In this document: one piece after another, positions 1 through 8,978 of the stretch
How the letters are laid out: each line of letters opens with the position of its first letter
Numbering within the stretch: position 1 is the stretch's first letter
From: Nocardioides sp. YR527
Lineage (GTDB): Bacteria > Actinomycetota > Actinomycetes > Propionibacteriales > Nocardioidaceae
Assembly (NCBI RefSeq): GCF_900101045.1
Contig: NZ_FNFN01000003.1
Coordinates: forward strand, 558,001 to 622,000
Direction of reading: 5' to 3'
Length of the DNA: 64,000 nt
Position numbers and translations under genes: made by a program
Notes under the pieces: model-generated
The model's database searches: none
What the model was told of the DNA's origin: nothing
Seen by the model: only the letters and a program-made list of their open reading frames with translations

Positions 1-1
1 C

Positions 2-652
2 GAGCTGACCGTTCGTACCGTTGCGTTCGGCACGATCCCGGTCGAGGCGACATTACGACTGGAGCAGGTTCGCGATGACGATGGCCTGCCAAGGCCGATC
101 AACATCGAGACCCTGACCTGCAACCCCGACGGAGGAACCGAGGTGCCTGACAACGAGATCAACACCGAGCTTTACACGCGGATCACTTCACTCGTTGTCG
201 ACGGTGTCGCGATGCGCCTTTCAGACACTTGCCGCACCACAGTGCCAGGCAAGATGCAGCTGCACGGAAATGGATACTGGTACGGCACGGTCGATGGTGA
301 GAATGTCCCCCCGCCGCCGCTTCCGTACTGGAAGAACCACCTCTTCAATCTCAGCACCGGTGGCGAGCTGAACGGCACGATCGACGTGCCTGCCTTCAGT
401 GGATGCGTCACAGCCGACGGCGACGATCTCTCCGCGCTGCTCACCGCCACCGTCTCAGGGAACGACAATCCTCTCCGCACCAACCAGGGAAGTGCCTTCA
501 GCTGCACGAGGAAGAACCCTGTTGCCGGAGGGAAGAATCTGCCGCCCGGCCCAGGCCAGGCGACGGTTGAGTCGGTGCCGTGCAACCTCGGGCTTGACCC
601 GGCGAACCCCTTGATCCCGCCGGTACCGGAGATCCCCGAGGGCGACCGGTGA
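2..652 (+). CDS. Secreted-type protein of unknown function (5' end outside window)
   Basis: The reading frame is open from the first complete codon at base 2, so the protein begins upstream of the window; the GTG/ATG-like codons near 143 are internal. About 216 residues are visible. The protein has four well-spaced cysteines in its C-terminal half, a Gly/Asn/Thr-rich beta-type composition (for example GGELNGTIDVPAFSGC), and a Pro-rich tail ending PVPEIPEGDR. This is typical of exported actinobacterial proteins, but the signal peptide would lie outside the window. I do not recognise a named domain. It is convergent with the secreted protein at 695-1312 and both sit beside the mce operon, so a link to envelope lipid uptake is possible but is only inferred from position. 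Confidence 0.7.
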   Translation, partial: ELTVRTVAFGTIPVEATLRLEQVRDDDGLPRPINIETLTCNPDGGTEVPDNEINTELYTRITSLVVDGVAMRLSDTCRTTVPGKMQLHGNGYWYGTVDGENVPPPPLPYWKNHLFNLSTGGELNGTIDVPAFSGCVTADGDDLSALLTATVSGNDNPLRTNQGSAFSCTRKNPVAGGKNLPPGPGQATVESVPCNLGLDPANPLIPPVPEIPEGDR

Positions 653-694
653 CGACGCTCGATCGTCATCACCGGCCGCCTTGTCGGTGTGGCG

Positions 695-1312
695 TCAGCT
701 GATGTTCAGCGGGCCGTCCGGGATGTTGAAGGCGTAGGAGAAGTAGAGGTCGACGGGGTCGCCGTTGGCGAACATTCCCAGGCAGTTGCCTGTGACATCC
801 TCGATGAAGAGGCTGCCATCCAGTGTCGTCTCCCTGATCGCGAGTCTCCGGGTGGTTTCATCGAACGTCGCCGCTGCGGCGCCAGTGATCGAGAAGTCGC
901 AGAGGCCGGTGCCTGCGCTGTCTAGGACGTTGAGGTGAATGTTGTCGACCGTGCCTGCAACGAGGTCGGTCGTTGGCGTTGTCACCGCAGCGTCCTCCGT
1001 GGTGAAGCGCCATTCGCCGACCACGGTGAAGTCCAGCGGAGTACCGAACTGCTCGGTGCATCCGGTCCACGCGCCGTCCTCGATGGTGAAGGGGTGGTCC
1101 GCGGGGGTACTGCCGGTGTAGTTCCCGCTCATCGCGGTTCCGCTGTGTGCCTGTCCCGTCCCGCTGATGGAGTGGCAGTTCGCCGCGACGAGCGGCGTGT
1201 AGATGTTGATGCCGCCGACGGCGACGTCGTACGGCGGCGCGGCCTGGGCTGCGGCGGGGGTGATGAGGATGAGGCTGGCGGCTGCTGCGCCGATCACAGG
1301 AAGCTTCTTCAC
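695..1312 (-). CDS. Small secreted protein of unknown function
   Basis: This is a 205-residue protein with a clear Sec signal peptide: MKK, a hydrophobic stretch at residues 5-22, and an AQA/A-type cleavage region near residue 24. The mature part is rich in Gly, Thr and Ala with about five cysteines and pattern elements such as ISGTGQA and DGAWTGC. These resemble the small beta-rich exported proteins of unknown function found in many actinobacteria. The start ATG at 1312 is followed at once by the signal peptide, so it is well supported. It is transcribed away from the PucR-type regulator, and the palindrome at 1445-1467 in the shared upstream region could control both. No function is assigned. 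Confidence 0.75.
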   Translation of the reverse strand: MKKLPVIGAAAASLILITPAAAQAAPPYDVAVGGINIYTPLVAANCHSISGTGQAHSGTAMSGNYTGSTPADHPFTIEDGAWTGCTEQFGTPLDFTVVGEWRFTTEDAAVTTPTTDLVAGTVDNIHLNVLDSAGTGLCDFSITGAAAATFDETTRRLAIRETTLDGSLFIEDVTGNCLGMFANGDPVDLYFSYAFNIPDGPLNIS

Positions 1313-1444
1313 GGGTGGGTGCCCTTTCGGATGGATGAGATCGAGCTCCCTTCATCTCGCAGGTCGACGCTCATTTCCATGGGGTGACGGCCGAGACCGT
1401 CAGATCGGCCGCGCGGATGTCGCGCACGCGACATCCGCGGCTCG

Positions 1445-1467
1445 AATTTGTCATGCACGTGATAATT
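1445..1467. promoter_or_regulatory. Putative operator 1 for the PucR-type regulator
   Basis: The sequence TTGTCA-TGCACG-TGATAA lies inside a 23-nt imperfect palindrome with AATT at both ends. It sits in the 299-base gap between the secreted protein gene (leftward) and the PucR-type regulator (rightward). A near-identical but more perfect copy occurs at 2906-2929 before the mce operon. The rest of the 1313-1611 gap shows no gene. Binding by the 1612-2889 protein is inferred from position and repetition. Confidence 0.6.
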
Positions 1468-1611
1468 CGGGGCCCTCTGTATGCCGATTGGGTCTTCCAG
1501 CACTGGCTGATCGGCGCGGTTTCCTCTGTGATGAGCGTCACTGAGTGACGCCGGCCTGACGAAGCACAGTGCTCCCGCGGGCCGGGGATCGAGGGGAGAA
1601 GTCGTAGATCC

Positions 1612-2889
1612 ATGAGTCCGACGCAGAACCAGATGACGACCACTGGAGCGCGTGTCCCGCACCCACGACTGCCACGCCGAAGCGCCTCGCGGCAGCTCGC
1701 CGAGAGGATCCATGCCCCGCGCGTCTCGCCGACGGAGTGCGCGGTGATCCGCAGGGTCGGCCGCGGGCTGGTCCCGCAGATCACCGACGAGATCCTGCGC
1801 CAGATCGCCGCCTACTCCCGACATCCCACCCAGAGGCGTCGTGATCTGATCACGAAGGCCGTCGCCAGCGCAGTGGAGCTCTATGCCGACGTCGTCGAGA
1901 AGATCCCGTCGGACCCGGAGACGGTGTCGGCGATGTACTTCGGGATGGGCAGGGGAGAGGCGCTGGCCGAGCGGAGCCTCGACGGGTTCAGGGCGGCCGT
2001 CGACCTGGCCACCCACCGGGCGGCCGAGGCGATCCGGCACGAAGCAGAGGGGCTGGTCCCCGACGACGTACGCGGGACGCTGTGCGGCTCGCTCCTCGCC
2101 TACATGGGCATCCTGCTCGACGACGTCGCCCGCGGGTACGCGGCCGGGGTCCGTGACCGCGAGGCGGATCCGTGCTGGATCCGGCGCCGGCTGGTCCGGG
2201 GCCTCGCCGGGTCGGCGGACCCCGCGGTGATCGGTGGTCTCGCCGCGCGCGTCGGCTGGCAGCTGCCGGCAGCGGTGGTGGTCTGCTCGGTCGACACCAT
2301 CACGCCGCTGGACTCCGTCGGGCTGCCCCAGACGTGCGTGTGGGACACCGCAGGCCGGCGCGCCCTGGTGATCACCGACCCGGTCGAGGTGGACGCCGTC
2401 AGCGCGGTGATGCGGGGGTGGCCGCGTACGGGTCCTGTCTTCGTGACCGTGCCGGTGCCGCTGGCCGACGTACCGGCCGCGATCCGCTGGACCGAGCGTG
2501 CCCGGGACCTCGTCGAGTCCGGGGTGATCCCCGCGGACCCGGTCGTGCGCTGCGCCGACCATCACGTCGCCCTGCTGCTCAACGCCGACCCCACGCTCTC
2601 GCGCTGGGAGGCGAGCGAGGCCCTCGCGCCGCTGGAGGCGTTCAAGGACGAGCACCGGCGGGCGATGGTGCGCACCCTGCGGCTCTGGTTGCTCACCGGA
2701 GCGAACGCCCCGGCGCTGGCCGCGGAGCTCGGCATCCACGAGCACACCGTCCGCAACCACAAGCTCCGGCTGCGGGCCGCCTTCGGCAGCCGGCTCCAGG
2801 ACCCCGAGTTCGTCACCCTGCTCCTCTTCGCCCTCGGCGCCGGCGAGAGCCCGGCGCTGGACTGGGTCGAGCTCGAGCGCTGCGGCTGA
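1612..2889 (+). CDS. PucR/CdaR-type helix-turn-helix transcriptional regulator
   Basis: This is a 425-residue cytoplasmic protein. The C-terminal part, about residues 352-410, matches the PucR-type HTH: a leucine-rich lead-in, then ALAAELGIHEHTVRNHKLRL, a recognition-helix pattern shared by sugar-diacid and purine-catabolism regulators. The long N-terminal part has the RsbR/GGDEF-like regulatory segment usual for actinobacterial members that sit next to mce operons. The gene lies 148 bases before the mce operon in the same direction and is flanked on both sides by a TTGTCA-N6-TGAYAA palindrome. It therefore probably controls itself and the mce genes. Whether it activates or represses cannot be told from sequence. 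Confidence 0.85.
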   Translation: MSPTQNQMTTTGARVPHPRLPRRSASRQLAERIHAPRVSPTECAVIRRVGRGLVPQITDEILRQIAAYSRHPTQRRRDLITKAVASAVELYADVVEKIPSDPETVSAMYFGMGRGEALAERSLDGFRAAVDLATHRAAEAIRHEAEGLVPDDVRGTLCGSLLAYMGILLDDVARGYAAGVRDREADPCWIRRRLVRGLAGSADPAVIGGLAARVGWQLPAAVVVCSVDTITPLDSVGLPQTCVWDTAGRRALVITDPVEVDAVSAVMRGWPRTGPVFVTVPVPLADVPAAIRWTERARDLVESGVIPADPVVRCADHHVALLLNADPTLSRWEASEALAPLEAFKDEHRRAMVRTLRLWLLTGANAPALAAELGIHEHTVRNHKLRLRAAFGSRLQDPEFVTLLLFALGAGESPALDWVELERCG

Positions 2890-2905
2890 GAGAGCTTCGC
2901 GGGCT

Positions 2906-2929
2906 GTTTTGTCATGCGCGTGACAAAAC
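2906..2929. promoter_or_regulatory. Putative operator 2, upstream of the mce operon
   Basis: Arms GTTTTGTCA and TGACAAAAC face each other across the 6-nt spacer TGCGCG, giving a nearly perfect 24-nt palindrome. The core matches the site at 1445-1467 (TTGTCA-TGC-R-CG-TGAYAA). It lies just after the regulator stop and 109 bases before the mce start. A small CCCGAC/GTCGGG hairpin follows at about 2930-2948 and could end the regulator transcript. Confidence 0.65.
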
Positions 2930-3037
2930 CCGACCCGCATTTGTCGGGCGGCTCGATTTCCTCTCCCGTGTGATCGGGGCCACACGTACTGTCCCGGTCG
3001 AAGCACACCCCACAACGGCAGATCAGGAGGTCCCGCG

Positions 3038-4804
3038 ATGGGCGGAACCGTGGAGGTCACCGGGCTCACCAAGAGCTTCGGGTCCCAGAACATCTGGAGC
3101 GACGTGACCCTCACGCTGCCCCAGGGCGAGATCACCGCGCTGCTCGGGCCCTCGGGCACCGGCAAGTCGGTGTTCCTGAAGTCGCTGATGGGGCTGCTGC
3201 GGCCGGAGGCCGGGGTCTGCCTGGTCGACGGGGTCGACATGGTCAAGGCACGGGAGTCGCAGCGGCAGGAGCTGCGCAAGCGGTTCGGGGTGCTCTTCCA
3301 GGACGGTGCGCTCTTCGGCTCGATGAGCGTCTTCGACAACGTCGCCTTCCCGCTGCGGGCCCACACCAAGAAGCGCGAGTCGGAGATCCGGCAGATCACC
3401 AACGACAAGCTCGATCTGGTCGGGCTGCTCGGGCAGGAGCACAAGCTGCCCGGCGAGATCTCCGGCGGCATGCGCAAGCGCGCCGGCCTGGCCCGCTCGC
3501 TGGTCACCGAGCCATCGATCATCCTGTGCGACGAGCCCGACTCGGGGCTCGACCCGGTGCGTACGGCCAACCTGGCCCAGCTGCTGGTCGACGTCAACGC
3601 GGCCACCGACGCGACGATGCTGGTGGTCACCCACAACATCGAGCTGGCACGTACGCTGCCGGACAATCTCGGCATGCTCTACCGCCGCCGGCTGGTGATG
3701 TACGGCCCGCGCGAGGAGTTCCTGCTCACCGACCACCCGGTTGTCTCCCAGTTCATGAGCGGCGACCCGATCGGGCCGATCGGGATGAGCGAGGAGACCG
3801 ACCACGGCGTCAACGACGACTACGTCGAGGGCGAGGCCTACTACCCGTCCGGGGGAGTCGCGACCGTACGCGCCGGGGCCCGCGCCATCGAGGTGCTGCC
3901 GCGCCAGCTCGCCCCCGCCAACGGCGCCCCGCGGGCCGCGGTCGAGCGGCACAGCGCCCGGGTCGCGAGCGGCGCCGCCACGCTCTACACCGCCGATGAC
4001 GACGACGTTGACCGAGCACCGCGAGCGAAGGTCAAGGACCCGGTCAGCCGGGGTCTGGACCAGGTCGGGGCGCTCTTCGCGCTGGGCCTGGACACCTTCC
4101 GGGCGGCGTTCCGCAGGCCCTTCGCGGCCCGCGAGCTGCTCGACCAGTTCTGGTTCGTCACCTCGGTCTCCTGGATCCCGGCGATGCTGGTCGCGATCCC
4201 GTTCGGAGCGGTGATCGCGCTGCAGCTCGGCACCCTGACGGTGCAGATCGGGGCGCAGTCGTTCACCGGCGCCGCCTCGGTGCTCGCCGTCGTGCAGCAG
4301 GCGGCCCCGATCGTGACCTCGCTGGTGATCGCGGGAGCCGGCGGAGCGGCGATCTGCGCCGACCTGGGGTCCCGGACGATCCGCGACGAGATCGACGCCA
4401 TGCGGGTGATCGCGGTCGATCCCATCCAGGCGCTCGTGGTGCCACGAGTGCTCGCCTGCGTGCTCGCGGCGGTGCTGCTCAACGGCCTGGTCTCGGTGGT
4501 CGGTGTGCTCGGCGGCTACTTCTTCAACGTGATCATCCAGGGCGGGACGCCGGGGGCGTACCTCTCCTCGTTCACCGCGCTCGCCCAGCTCTCCGACCTG
4601 TGGGTGGGCGAGCTCAAGGCGGTGCTCTTCGGGCTCATCGCCGGCCTCGTCGCCGCGTTCCGAGGGCTCAACACCAAGCCCGGGCCGAAGGGGGTGGGGG
4701 AGGCGGTCAACCAGTCGGTCGTCGTCACCTTCCTGCTCCTCTTCTTCGTCAACTTCGTGATCACGACGCTCTATCTCGAGCTCGTTCCCGGGAAGGGGGC
4801 CTGA
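3038..4804 (+). CDS. Fused MceG-like ATPase and YrbEA-type permease
   Basis: This 588-residue single frame joins two normally separate subunits of the Mce/Mla lipid importer. Residues 1-245 are an ABC ATPase: Walker A GPSGTGKS at 37-44, Q-loop LFQDGALF at 87-94, signature ISGGM at 141-145 (as in MceG/MlaF), Walker B IILCDEPDSGLD at 161-172 and switch His199. Residues 246-340 are an acidic, Ala-rich linker. Residues 340-588 are an MlaE/YrbE permease with about five membrane spans and the family motif IRDEIDAMRVIAVDP. A good AGGAGG ribosome site precedes the ATG. One base separates it from YrbEB. In mycobacteria MceG is encoded apart from YrbEA, so the fusion is notable. The frame is intact with no sign of a sequencing join. 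Confidence 0.92.
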   Translation: MGGTVEVTGLTKSFGSQNIWSDVTLTLPQGEITALLGPSGTGKSVFLKSLMGLLRPEAGVCLVDGVDMVKARESQRQELRKRFGVLFQDGALFGSMSVFDNVAFPLRAHTKKRESEIRQITNDKLDLVGLLGQEHKLPGEISGGMRKRAGLARSLVTEPSIILCDEPDSGLDPVRTANLAQLLVDVNAATDATMLVVTHNIELARTLPDNLGMLYRRRLVMYGPREEFLLTDHPVVSQFMSGDPIGPIGMSEETDHGVNDDYVEGEAYYPSGGVATVRAGARAIEVLPRQLAPANGAPRAAVERHSARVASGAATLYTADDDDVDRAPRAKVKDPVSRGLDQVGALFALGLDTFRAAFRRPFAARELLDQFWFVTSVSWIPAMLVAIPFGAVIALQLGTLTVQIGAQSFTGAASVLAVVQQAAPIVTSLVIAGAGGAAICADLGSRTIRDEIDAMRVIAVDPIQALVVPRVLACVLAAVLLNGLVSVVGVLGGYFFNVIIQGGTPGAYLSSFTALAQLSDLWVGELKAVLFGLIAGLVAAFRGLNTKPGPKGVGEAVNQSVVVTFLLLFFVNFVITTLYLELVPGKGA

Positions 4805-4805
4805 C

Positions 4806-5648
4806 ATGGCGACCGTCGACGTGGTCAAGAAGCGGTCGCGGCTCGACCGCTCACTTGACGGCTTGGTGCAGACCGGGAAGGACATCCGGTTCTACGGGAA
4901 GGTGCTGGTAGGGATCCCGACCGCGATCCGGCACTACCCCCGCGAGATCCTCCGGATCCTCTCCGAGGTCTCCTTCGGCACCGGTGCGCTCGCGGTCATC
5001 GGCGGCACCATCGGCGTGATGACGGGGATGAGCATCTTCGTCGGCACGGTCGTCGGCATGCAGGGGTACGCAGCGCTCGACCAGATCGGCACCTCGACGC
5101 TCAACGGGTTCATCTCCGCCTACTTCAACACGCGCGAGATCGCGCCGCTGGTCGCCGCGCTGGCCATGAGCGCGACCGTCGGCGCCGGGTTCACCGCCCA
5201 GCTCGGCGCGATGCGGATCAACGAGGAGATCGACGCGGTCAAGGTGATGGGCCTGGGCACGATCCCCTACCTGGTCTCGACCCGCGTGGTCGCCGGCTTC
5301 GTGGCGATCATCCCGCTCTACGTCGTCGGGCTGCTGACCTCCTACGCGGGCTCGCGGATCGTGACGGTCTACTTCCACGGGCAGTCGGCCGGGACGTACG
5401 ACCACTACTTCCAGCTCTTCCTGCCGCCCATCGACATCCTGCTGTCGTTCGGGAAGGTGCTGATCTTCTCGGTCCTGATCATCCTGATCCACTGCCGGCT
5501 GGGCTTCTACGCCAGCGGCGGGCCGTCCGGGGTCGGGATCGCGGTCGGGCGCTCGGTGCGGCGGACGATCGTCGTCGTCGCACTGCTCGACCTCGCCCTC
5601 TCGATGGCGATGTGGGGCGCCACCACGACGGTGAGGATCGCGGGATGA
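4806..5648 (+). CDS. YrbEB-type Mce permease (MlaE family)
   Basis: This 280-residue integral membrane protein is the second permease of the Mce importer. Hydrophobic spans lie at about 57-80, 112-133, 160-180, 205-228 and 252-270. The MlaE hallmark NEEIDAVKVMG is at 139-149, preceded by the conserved NTREIAPLVAAL stretch. It starts one base after the stop of the ATPase-permease fusion and its own stop overlaps the next start as ATGA, so translation is probably coupled. It should pair with the permease half of the fusion protein, giving the YrbEA/YrbEB dimer that sits below the Mce ring. Confidence 0.92.
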   Translation: MATVDVVKKRSRLDRSLDGLVQTGKDIRFYGKVLVGIPTAIRHYPREILRILSEVSFGTGALAVIGGTIGVMTGMSIFVGTVVGMQGYAALDQIGTSTLNGFISAYFNTREIAPLVAALAMSATVGAGFTAQLGAMRINEEIDAVKVMGLGTIPYLVSTRVVAGFVAIIPLYVVGLLTSYAGSRIVTVYFHGQSAGTYDHYFQLFLPPIDILLSFGKVLIFSVLIILIHCRLGFYASGGPSGVGIAVGRSVRRTIVVVALLDLALSMAMWGATTTVRIAG

Positions 5649-6937
5649 CCCAGCCCATAGTGAGCCTGGCGAGGCTTCGCGATGCCTTCCTCGGCCTGTG
5701 CTACCTGGCCGTGGTCGCGGCGGTGGCGCTCGGCGCCTGGCTCGCCTACGACCAGACCTTCGTCGACCGCTCCGAGGTGACCCTGACCACCGGCACCCTG
5801 GGCAATGCCCTCCAGGAGGGCTCCGACGTCAAGCTGCGCGGGGTGCCGGTCGGCACCGTCCGCACCGTCTCGGCCCGCGAGGGTGGCGCCGAGCTGACCC
5901 TGGCGCTGGAGCCGGACGTACTCTCCGATCTCTCGGCCGACACCACCGCGAGGCTGCTGCCCAAGACCCTCTTCGGGGAGCGGTACGTGGCGCTGCAACC
6001 GGCCTCGGGGCCGGAGCTGTCGGCCGGCGACGTGATCGAGCAGGACCGCTCGGACGAGGCGGTCGAGCTGGAGCAGGTCCTCGACGAGCTGCTCCCGGTG
6101 CTCAAGGCGATCCAGCCCCACAAGCTCAACGCGACGCTGAGCGAGCTCGCCACGATGCTGCGTGACAACGGCGACGACATCGGCGAGGTCTTCTCGGCAT
6201 GGGCGGACTACCTGAGGAAGCTCAACCCGCTGGTGCCGCAGATGGCCGACGACCTGGCCTCGCTCGGCCGGGTCGCGGGCCACTACGAGGAGGCCGCGCC
6301 GGACCTGCTGGACGCGCTGGACACCATGACGGTGACCGCGTCGACCCTGGTCGATCAACAGCAGCAGCTCGCCGACACGTTCCGGTCGGTGACCACGACG
6401 GCCGCCGACACCGACCGCTGGCTCGAGCGCAACCGGGAGACGATCGTGGTGCTCTCCGACACCTCGCGCGACGCGCTCCGCGCGGTCAGCCCGTACGCCT
6501 CCTCCTTCCCCTGCCTCTTCAGCGCCCTGCGCGACTACGCGCCGGTGATGGCCAAGAACCTCGGCAAGGGCACCGACGAGCCGGGGATCCACGCGCTGGT
6601 CAGCGTCTCCGACATCCGGCAGCCCTACCCCTCCGGCTACGTCCCGAAGCTGCGTACCGGCGGCCCCCGATGCCCGTACGTCACCGGCCAGACCGGCAGC
6701 CGGCCCGCCGTCACCGGGACGGCCGGCACCGCCGAGCAGATCGAGGCGCCGCCGACGGACCGGGTGCGCACGTTCGGTGCGACCAGAGGTCTGGGCGAGC
6801 AGAACTCCCAGGGCGAGAACCAGCTGATCGCCGAGGTGATGGCACCAGCGGAAGGCATGGCACCTGATGAGTATCCGACCTGGTCGAGCCTGCTGCTCGG
6901 CCCGACCCTGCGAGGCACGGAGGTGATCGTGCGATGA
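5645..6937 (+). CDS. Mce family protein, first of six (MceA-like)
   Basis: This 430-residue protein has one N-terminal membrane anchor (about 12-35), then the Mce/MlaD beta domain at about 42-118 with the core DVKLRGVPVGTV, and a long helical region with heptad-like leucines. The ATG at 5645 is chosen because it overlaps the upstream stop as ATGA, like the other junctions; an in-frame start at 5612 would intrude into YrbEB. Mce proteins form a hexameric tube that carries lipids across the envelope. Position one after YrbEB and a C-terminal CPYVTG-type segment fit MceA. The lipid is unknown; mycobacterial Mce4 imports sterol and Mce1 fatty or mycolic acids. Confidence 0.9.
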   Translation: MTQPIVSLARLRDAFLGLCYLAVVAAVALGAWLAYDQTFVDRSEVTLTTGTLGNALQEGSDVKLRGVPVGTVRTVSAREGGAELTLALEPDVLSDLSADTTARLLPKTLFGERYVALQPASGPELSAGDVIEQDRSDEAVELEQVLDELLPVLKAIQPHKLNATLSELATMLRDNGDDIGEVFSAWADYLRKLNPLVPQMADDLASLGRVAGHYEEAAPDLLDALDTMTVTASTLVDQQQQLADTFRSVTTTAADTDRWLERNRETIVVLSDTSRDALRAVSPYASSFPCLFSALRDYAPVMAKNLGKGTDEPGIHALVSVSDIRQPYPSGYVPKLRTGGPRCPYVTGQTGSRPAVTGTAGTAEQIEAPPTDRVRTFGATRGLGEQNSQGENQLIAEVMAPAEGMAPDEYPTWSSLLLGPTLRGTEVIVR

Positions 6938-7965
6938 GGACGGGCAACGGCGGCTCGGTCGCGGTGACGCTCACCAAGTCGGTGGTCTTCGCGCTGGTCA
7001 CGGTCCTGGCGATGGCGGCGCTGGCGACGACGATCTCCAACGGATCGACCTCGTCGGGGCATACGTTCACTGCGCTCTTCACCGACGTGACCAGCCTCAA
7101 CAAGGGCGACGACGTGCGGATGGCGGGGGTGAAGATCGGTACCGTCCAGTCCATCGGGCTGCATCAGAACGACACCGCCGAGGTCGTCTTCACCGCGGCC
7201 GAGTCGGCGCCGATGGTCGAGGGGACCCGGGCGGAGCTGCGGTTCCGCAACCTGATCGGGCAGCGCTACATCGCCTTGGAGCCGGGGGCGCCCGGAGGGG
7301 ACCCGCTGAAGCCCGGCTACACGTTCTCGCTCGACGAGACCCAGCCGGCGCTGGACCTGACGATGCTGTTCAACGGCTTCCAGCCGCTGTTCAAGTTCCT
7401 CGACCCCGAGGACGTCAACAACCTCAGTGCCCAGATCATCGCGGTCTTCCAGGGCGAAGGCGCGACGGTGGAGTCGCTGCTCTCCTCGACGGCCTCCTTG
7501 ACCTCGACCCTCGCCGATCGCGACCAGGTGATCGGCGACCTGATCACCAACCTCAACTCGGTCCTCGAGGTGGTCAGCCAGCGCACCGGGATGCTCGACA
7601 CGACCCTGGTGACCCTGCAGCGGCTGGTCTCCGGGCTGGCCGCCGACCGCAAGACGCTCGGCTCGACCATCGAGGGGATGGGCGAGCTCTCCCAGAGCGT
7701 CACCGGACTGCTGCAGGAGGGCCGCGAGCCGCTGCGTGACTCGATCGACTCGCTCGGGGACGTCTCGGAGAACCTCGCCGAGAACGACGAGGCGCTGACG
7801 AAGTTCCTGACCACCATGCCGCAGAAGACCGACCAGATCGGCCGGATGGCCACCTATGGAGGGTGGCTCAACTTCTACATCTGCTCCATCGACGGGCGGA
7901 TCCCGAAACCCGAGGGCTACTACGGCGACCTCGGCGTGGACTCGCCGGCAGGAAGGTGCCAATGA
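6934..7965 (+). CDS. Mce family protein, second (MceB-like)
   Basis: This 343-residue protein has a hydrophobic anchor at about 14-34 and the Mce domain at about 44-120, with the core DDVRMAGVKIGTV. A coiled-coil-like helical region follows. The C-terminal GGWLNFYICSIDG segment with a paired Cys near the end is shared by MceB-type proteins. The start overlaps the MceA-like stop as ATGA, which fixes the start codon. It should be one protomer type of the hexameric lipid channel. Confidence 0.9.
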   Translation: MRTGNGGSVAVTLTKSVVFALVTVLAMAALATTISNGSTSSGHTFTALFTDVTSLNKGDDVRMAGVKIGTVQSIGLHQNDTAEVVFTAAESAPMVEGTRAELRFRNLIGQRYIALEPGAPGGDPLKPGYTFSLDETQPALDLTMLFNGFQPLFKFLDPEDVNNLSAQIIAVFQGEGATVESLLSSTASLTSTLADRDQVIGDLITNLNSVLEVVSQRTGMLDTTLVTLQRLVSGLAADRKTLGSTIEGMGELSQSVTGLLQEGREPLRDSIDSLGDVSENLAENDEALTKFLTTMPQKTDQIGRMATYGGWLNFYICSIDGRIPKPEGYYGDLGVDSPAGRCQ

Positions 7966-8978
7966 TGGCCCGCTATCCGAAGTCGTTCGCCGAACGCAAC
8001 AAGATCGTCATCGCCGTGGTCGGGATCCTGGCCATGACCGGCGTCTTCTTCGCCACCTTCTACGCCGAGGACCTCCCGGTCATCGGCGGTGGCGACACCT
8101 ACGAGGCCTACTTCGCCGAGGCCGCCGGGATACGTCCAGGTGACGAGGCGAGGGTCGCCGGGGTGAAGGTCGGCGAGGTCTCCGAGCTCGAGCTCGACGG
8201 TGACAAGGTGCTGATCAGGTTCCGGGCCAAGGACGTCTCGCTCGGCTCGCAGACCACCGCGTCGATCAAGGTGAAGACGCTGCTCGGGCGCAAGTTCCTC
8301 GCCCTGGACCCGGGCGGCTCGGGCCGACTCCGCGAGCCGATCCCGGTCTCGCGGACCACCACCCCCTATGACGTCAACGCCGCCTTCTCCGACCTCTCCA
8401 CCACCGTCGGGGAGATCGACATGGCCCAGGTCGAGGAGTCGATGGACGCCCTCTCGGTGGTCTTCGAGGACACCCCCGAGGACGTACGCGGCATGGTCTC
8501 CGGCCTCACCCGGATCTCCCGCACGATCTCCTCGCGGGACCAGGAGCTGGCCGAGCTGATGAGGACGACGACCCAGGTCACCGGCACCCTCGCCGAGCGC
8601 AACGAGGAGATCGGGCTGCTGATCGATGACGGCGACAAGCTGCTCGAGGAGCTCGCCGCCCGTCGGCAGGCGATCCACCAGATACTCACCTACACCGACG
8701 ACCTCGCCGAGCAGGTCACCGGCCTGGTCGAGGACAACCAGAAGCGCCTCCAGCCGGCGTTGCAGAAGCTCGACCAGGTCTCCGAGATCCTGCAGCGCAA
8801 CCAGGACCACCTCGACAAGGCGCTCTCCCAGATCGGCGCCTACTACCGGGTGATCGGCGCCTCGATGAGCAACGGGCCCTGGATCGACGTCTACGGCTGC
8901 GGCCTCTTCGACGAGAACAACGCGCCGGTGCTCGACAACGACGTCCAGCGCGACTGCAACCCGGGAGGGAAGAGATGA
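7962..8978 (+). CDS. Mce family protein, third (MceC-like)
   Basis: The gene encodes 338 residues, starting at the ATGATG at 7962. The first ATG overlaps the MceB-like stop by four bases; the second ATG at 7965 is equally possible. There is a membrane anchor at about 14-33 and an Mce domain from about 46, with the core DEARVAGVKVGEV. A long helical region follows and the C-terminus has two cysteines (DVYGCGLF and QRDCNPG). A frame extension upstream to 7863 lies inside the previous gene and lacks a signal anchor, so it was not used. Confidence 0.9.
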   Translation: MMARYPKSFAERNKIVIAVVGILAMTGVFFATFYAEDLPVIGGGDTYEAYFAEAAGIRPGDEARVAGVKVGEVSELELDGDKVLIRFRAKDVSLGSQTTASIKVKTLLGRKFLALDPGGSGRLREPIPVSRTTTPYDVNAAFSDLSTTVGEIDMAQVEESMDALSVVFEDTPEDVRGMVSGLTRISRTISSRDQELAELMRTTTQVTGTLAERNEEIGLLIDDGDKLLEELAARRQAIHQILTYTDDLAEQVTGLVEDNQKRLQPALQKLDQVSEILQRNQDHLDKALSQIGAYYRVIGASMSNGPWIDVYGCGLFDENNAPVLDNDVQRDCNPGGKR

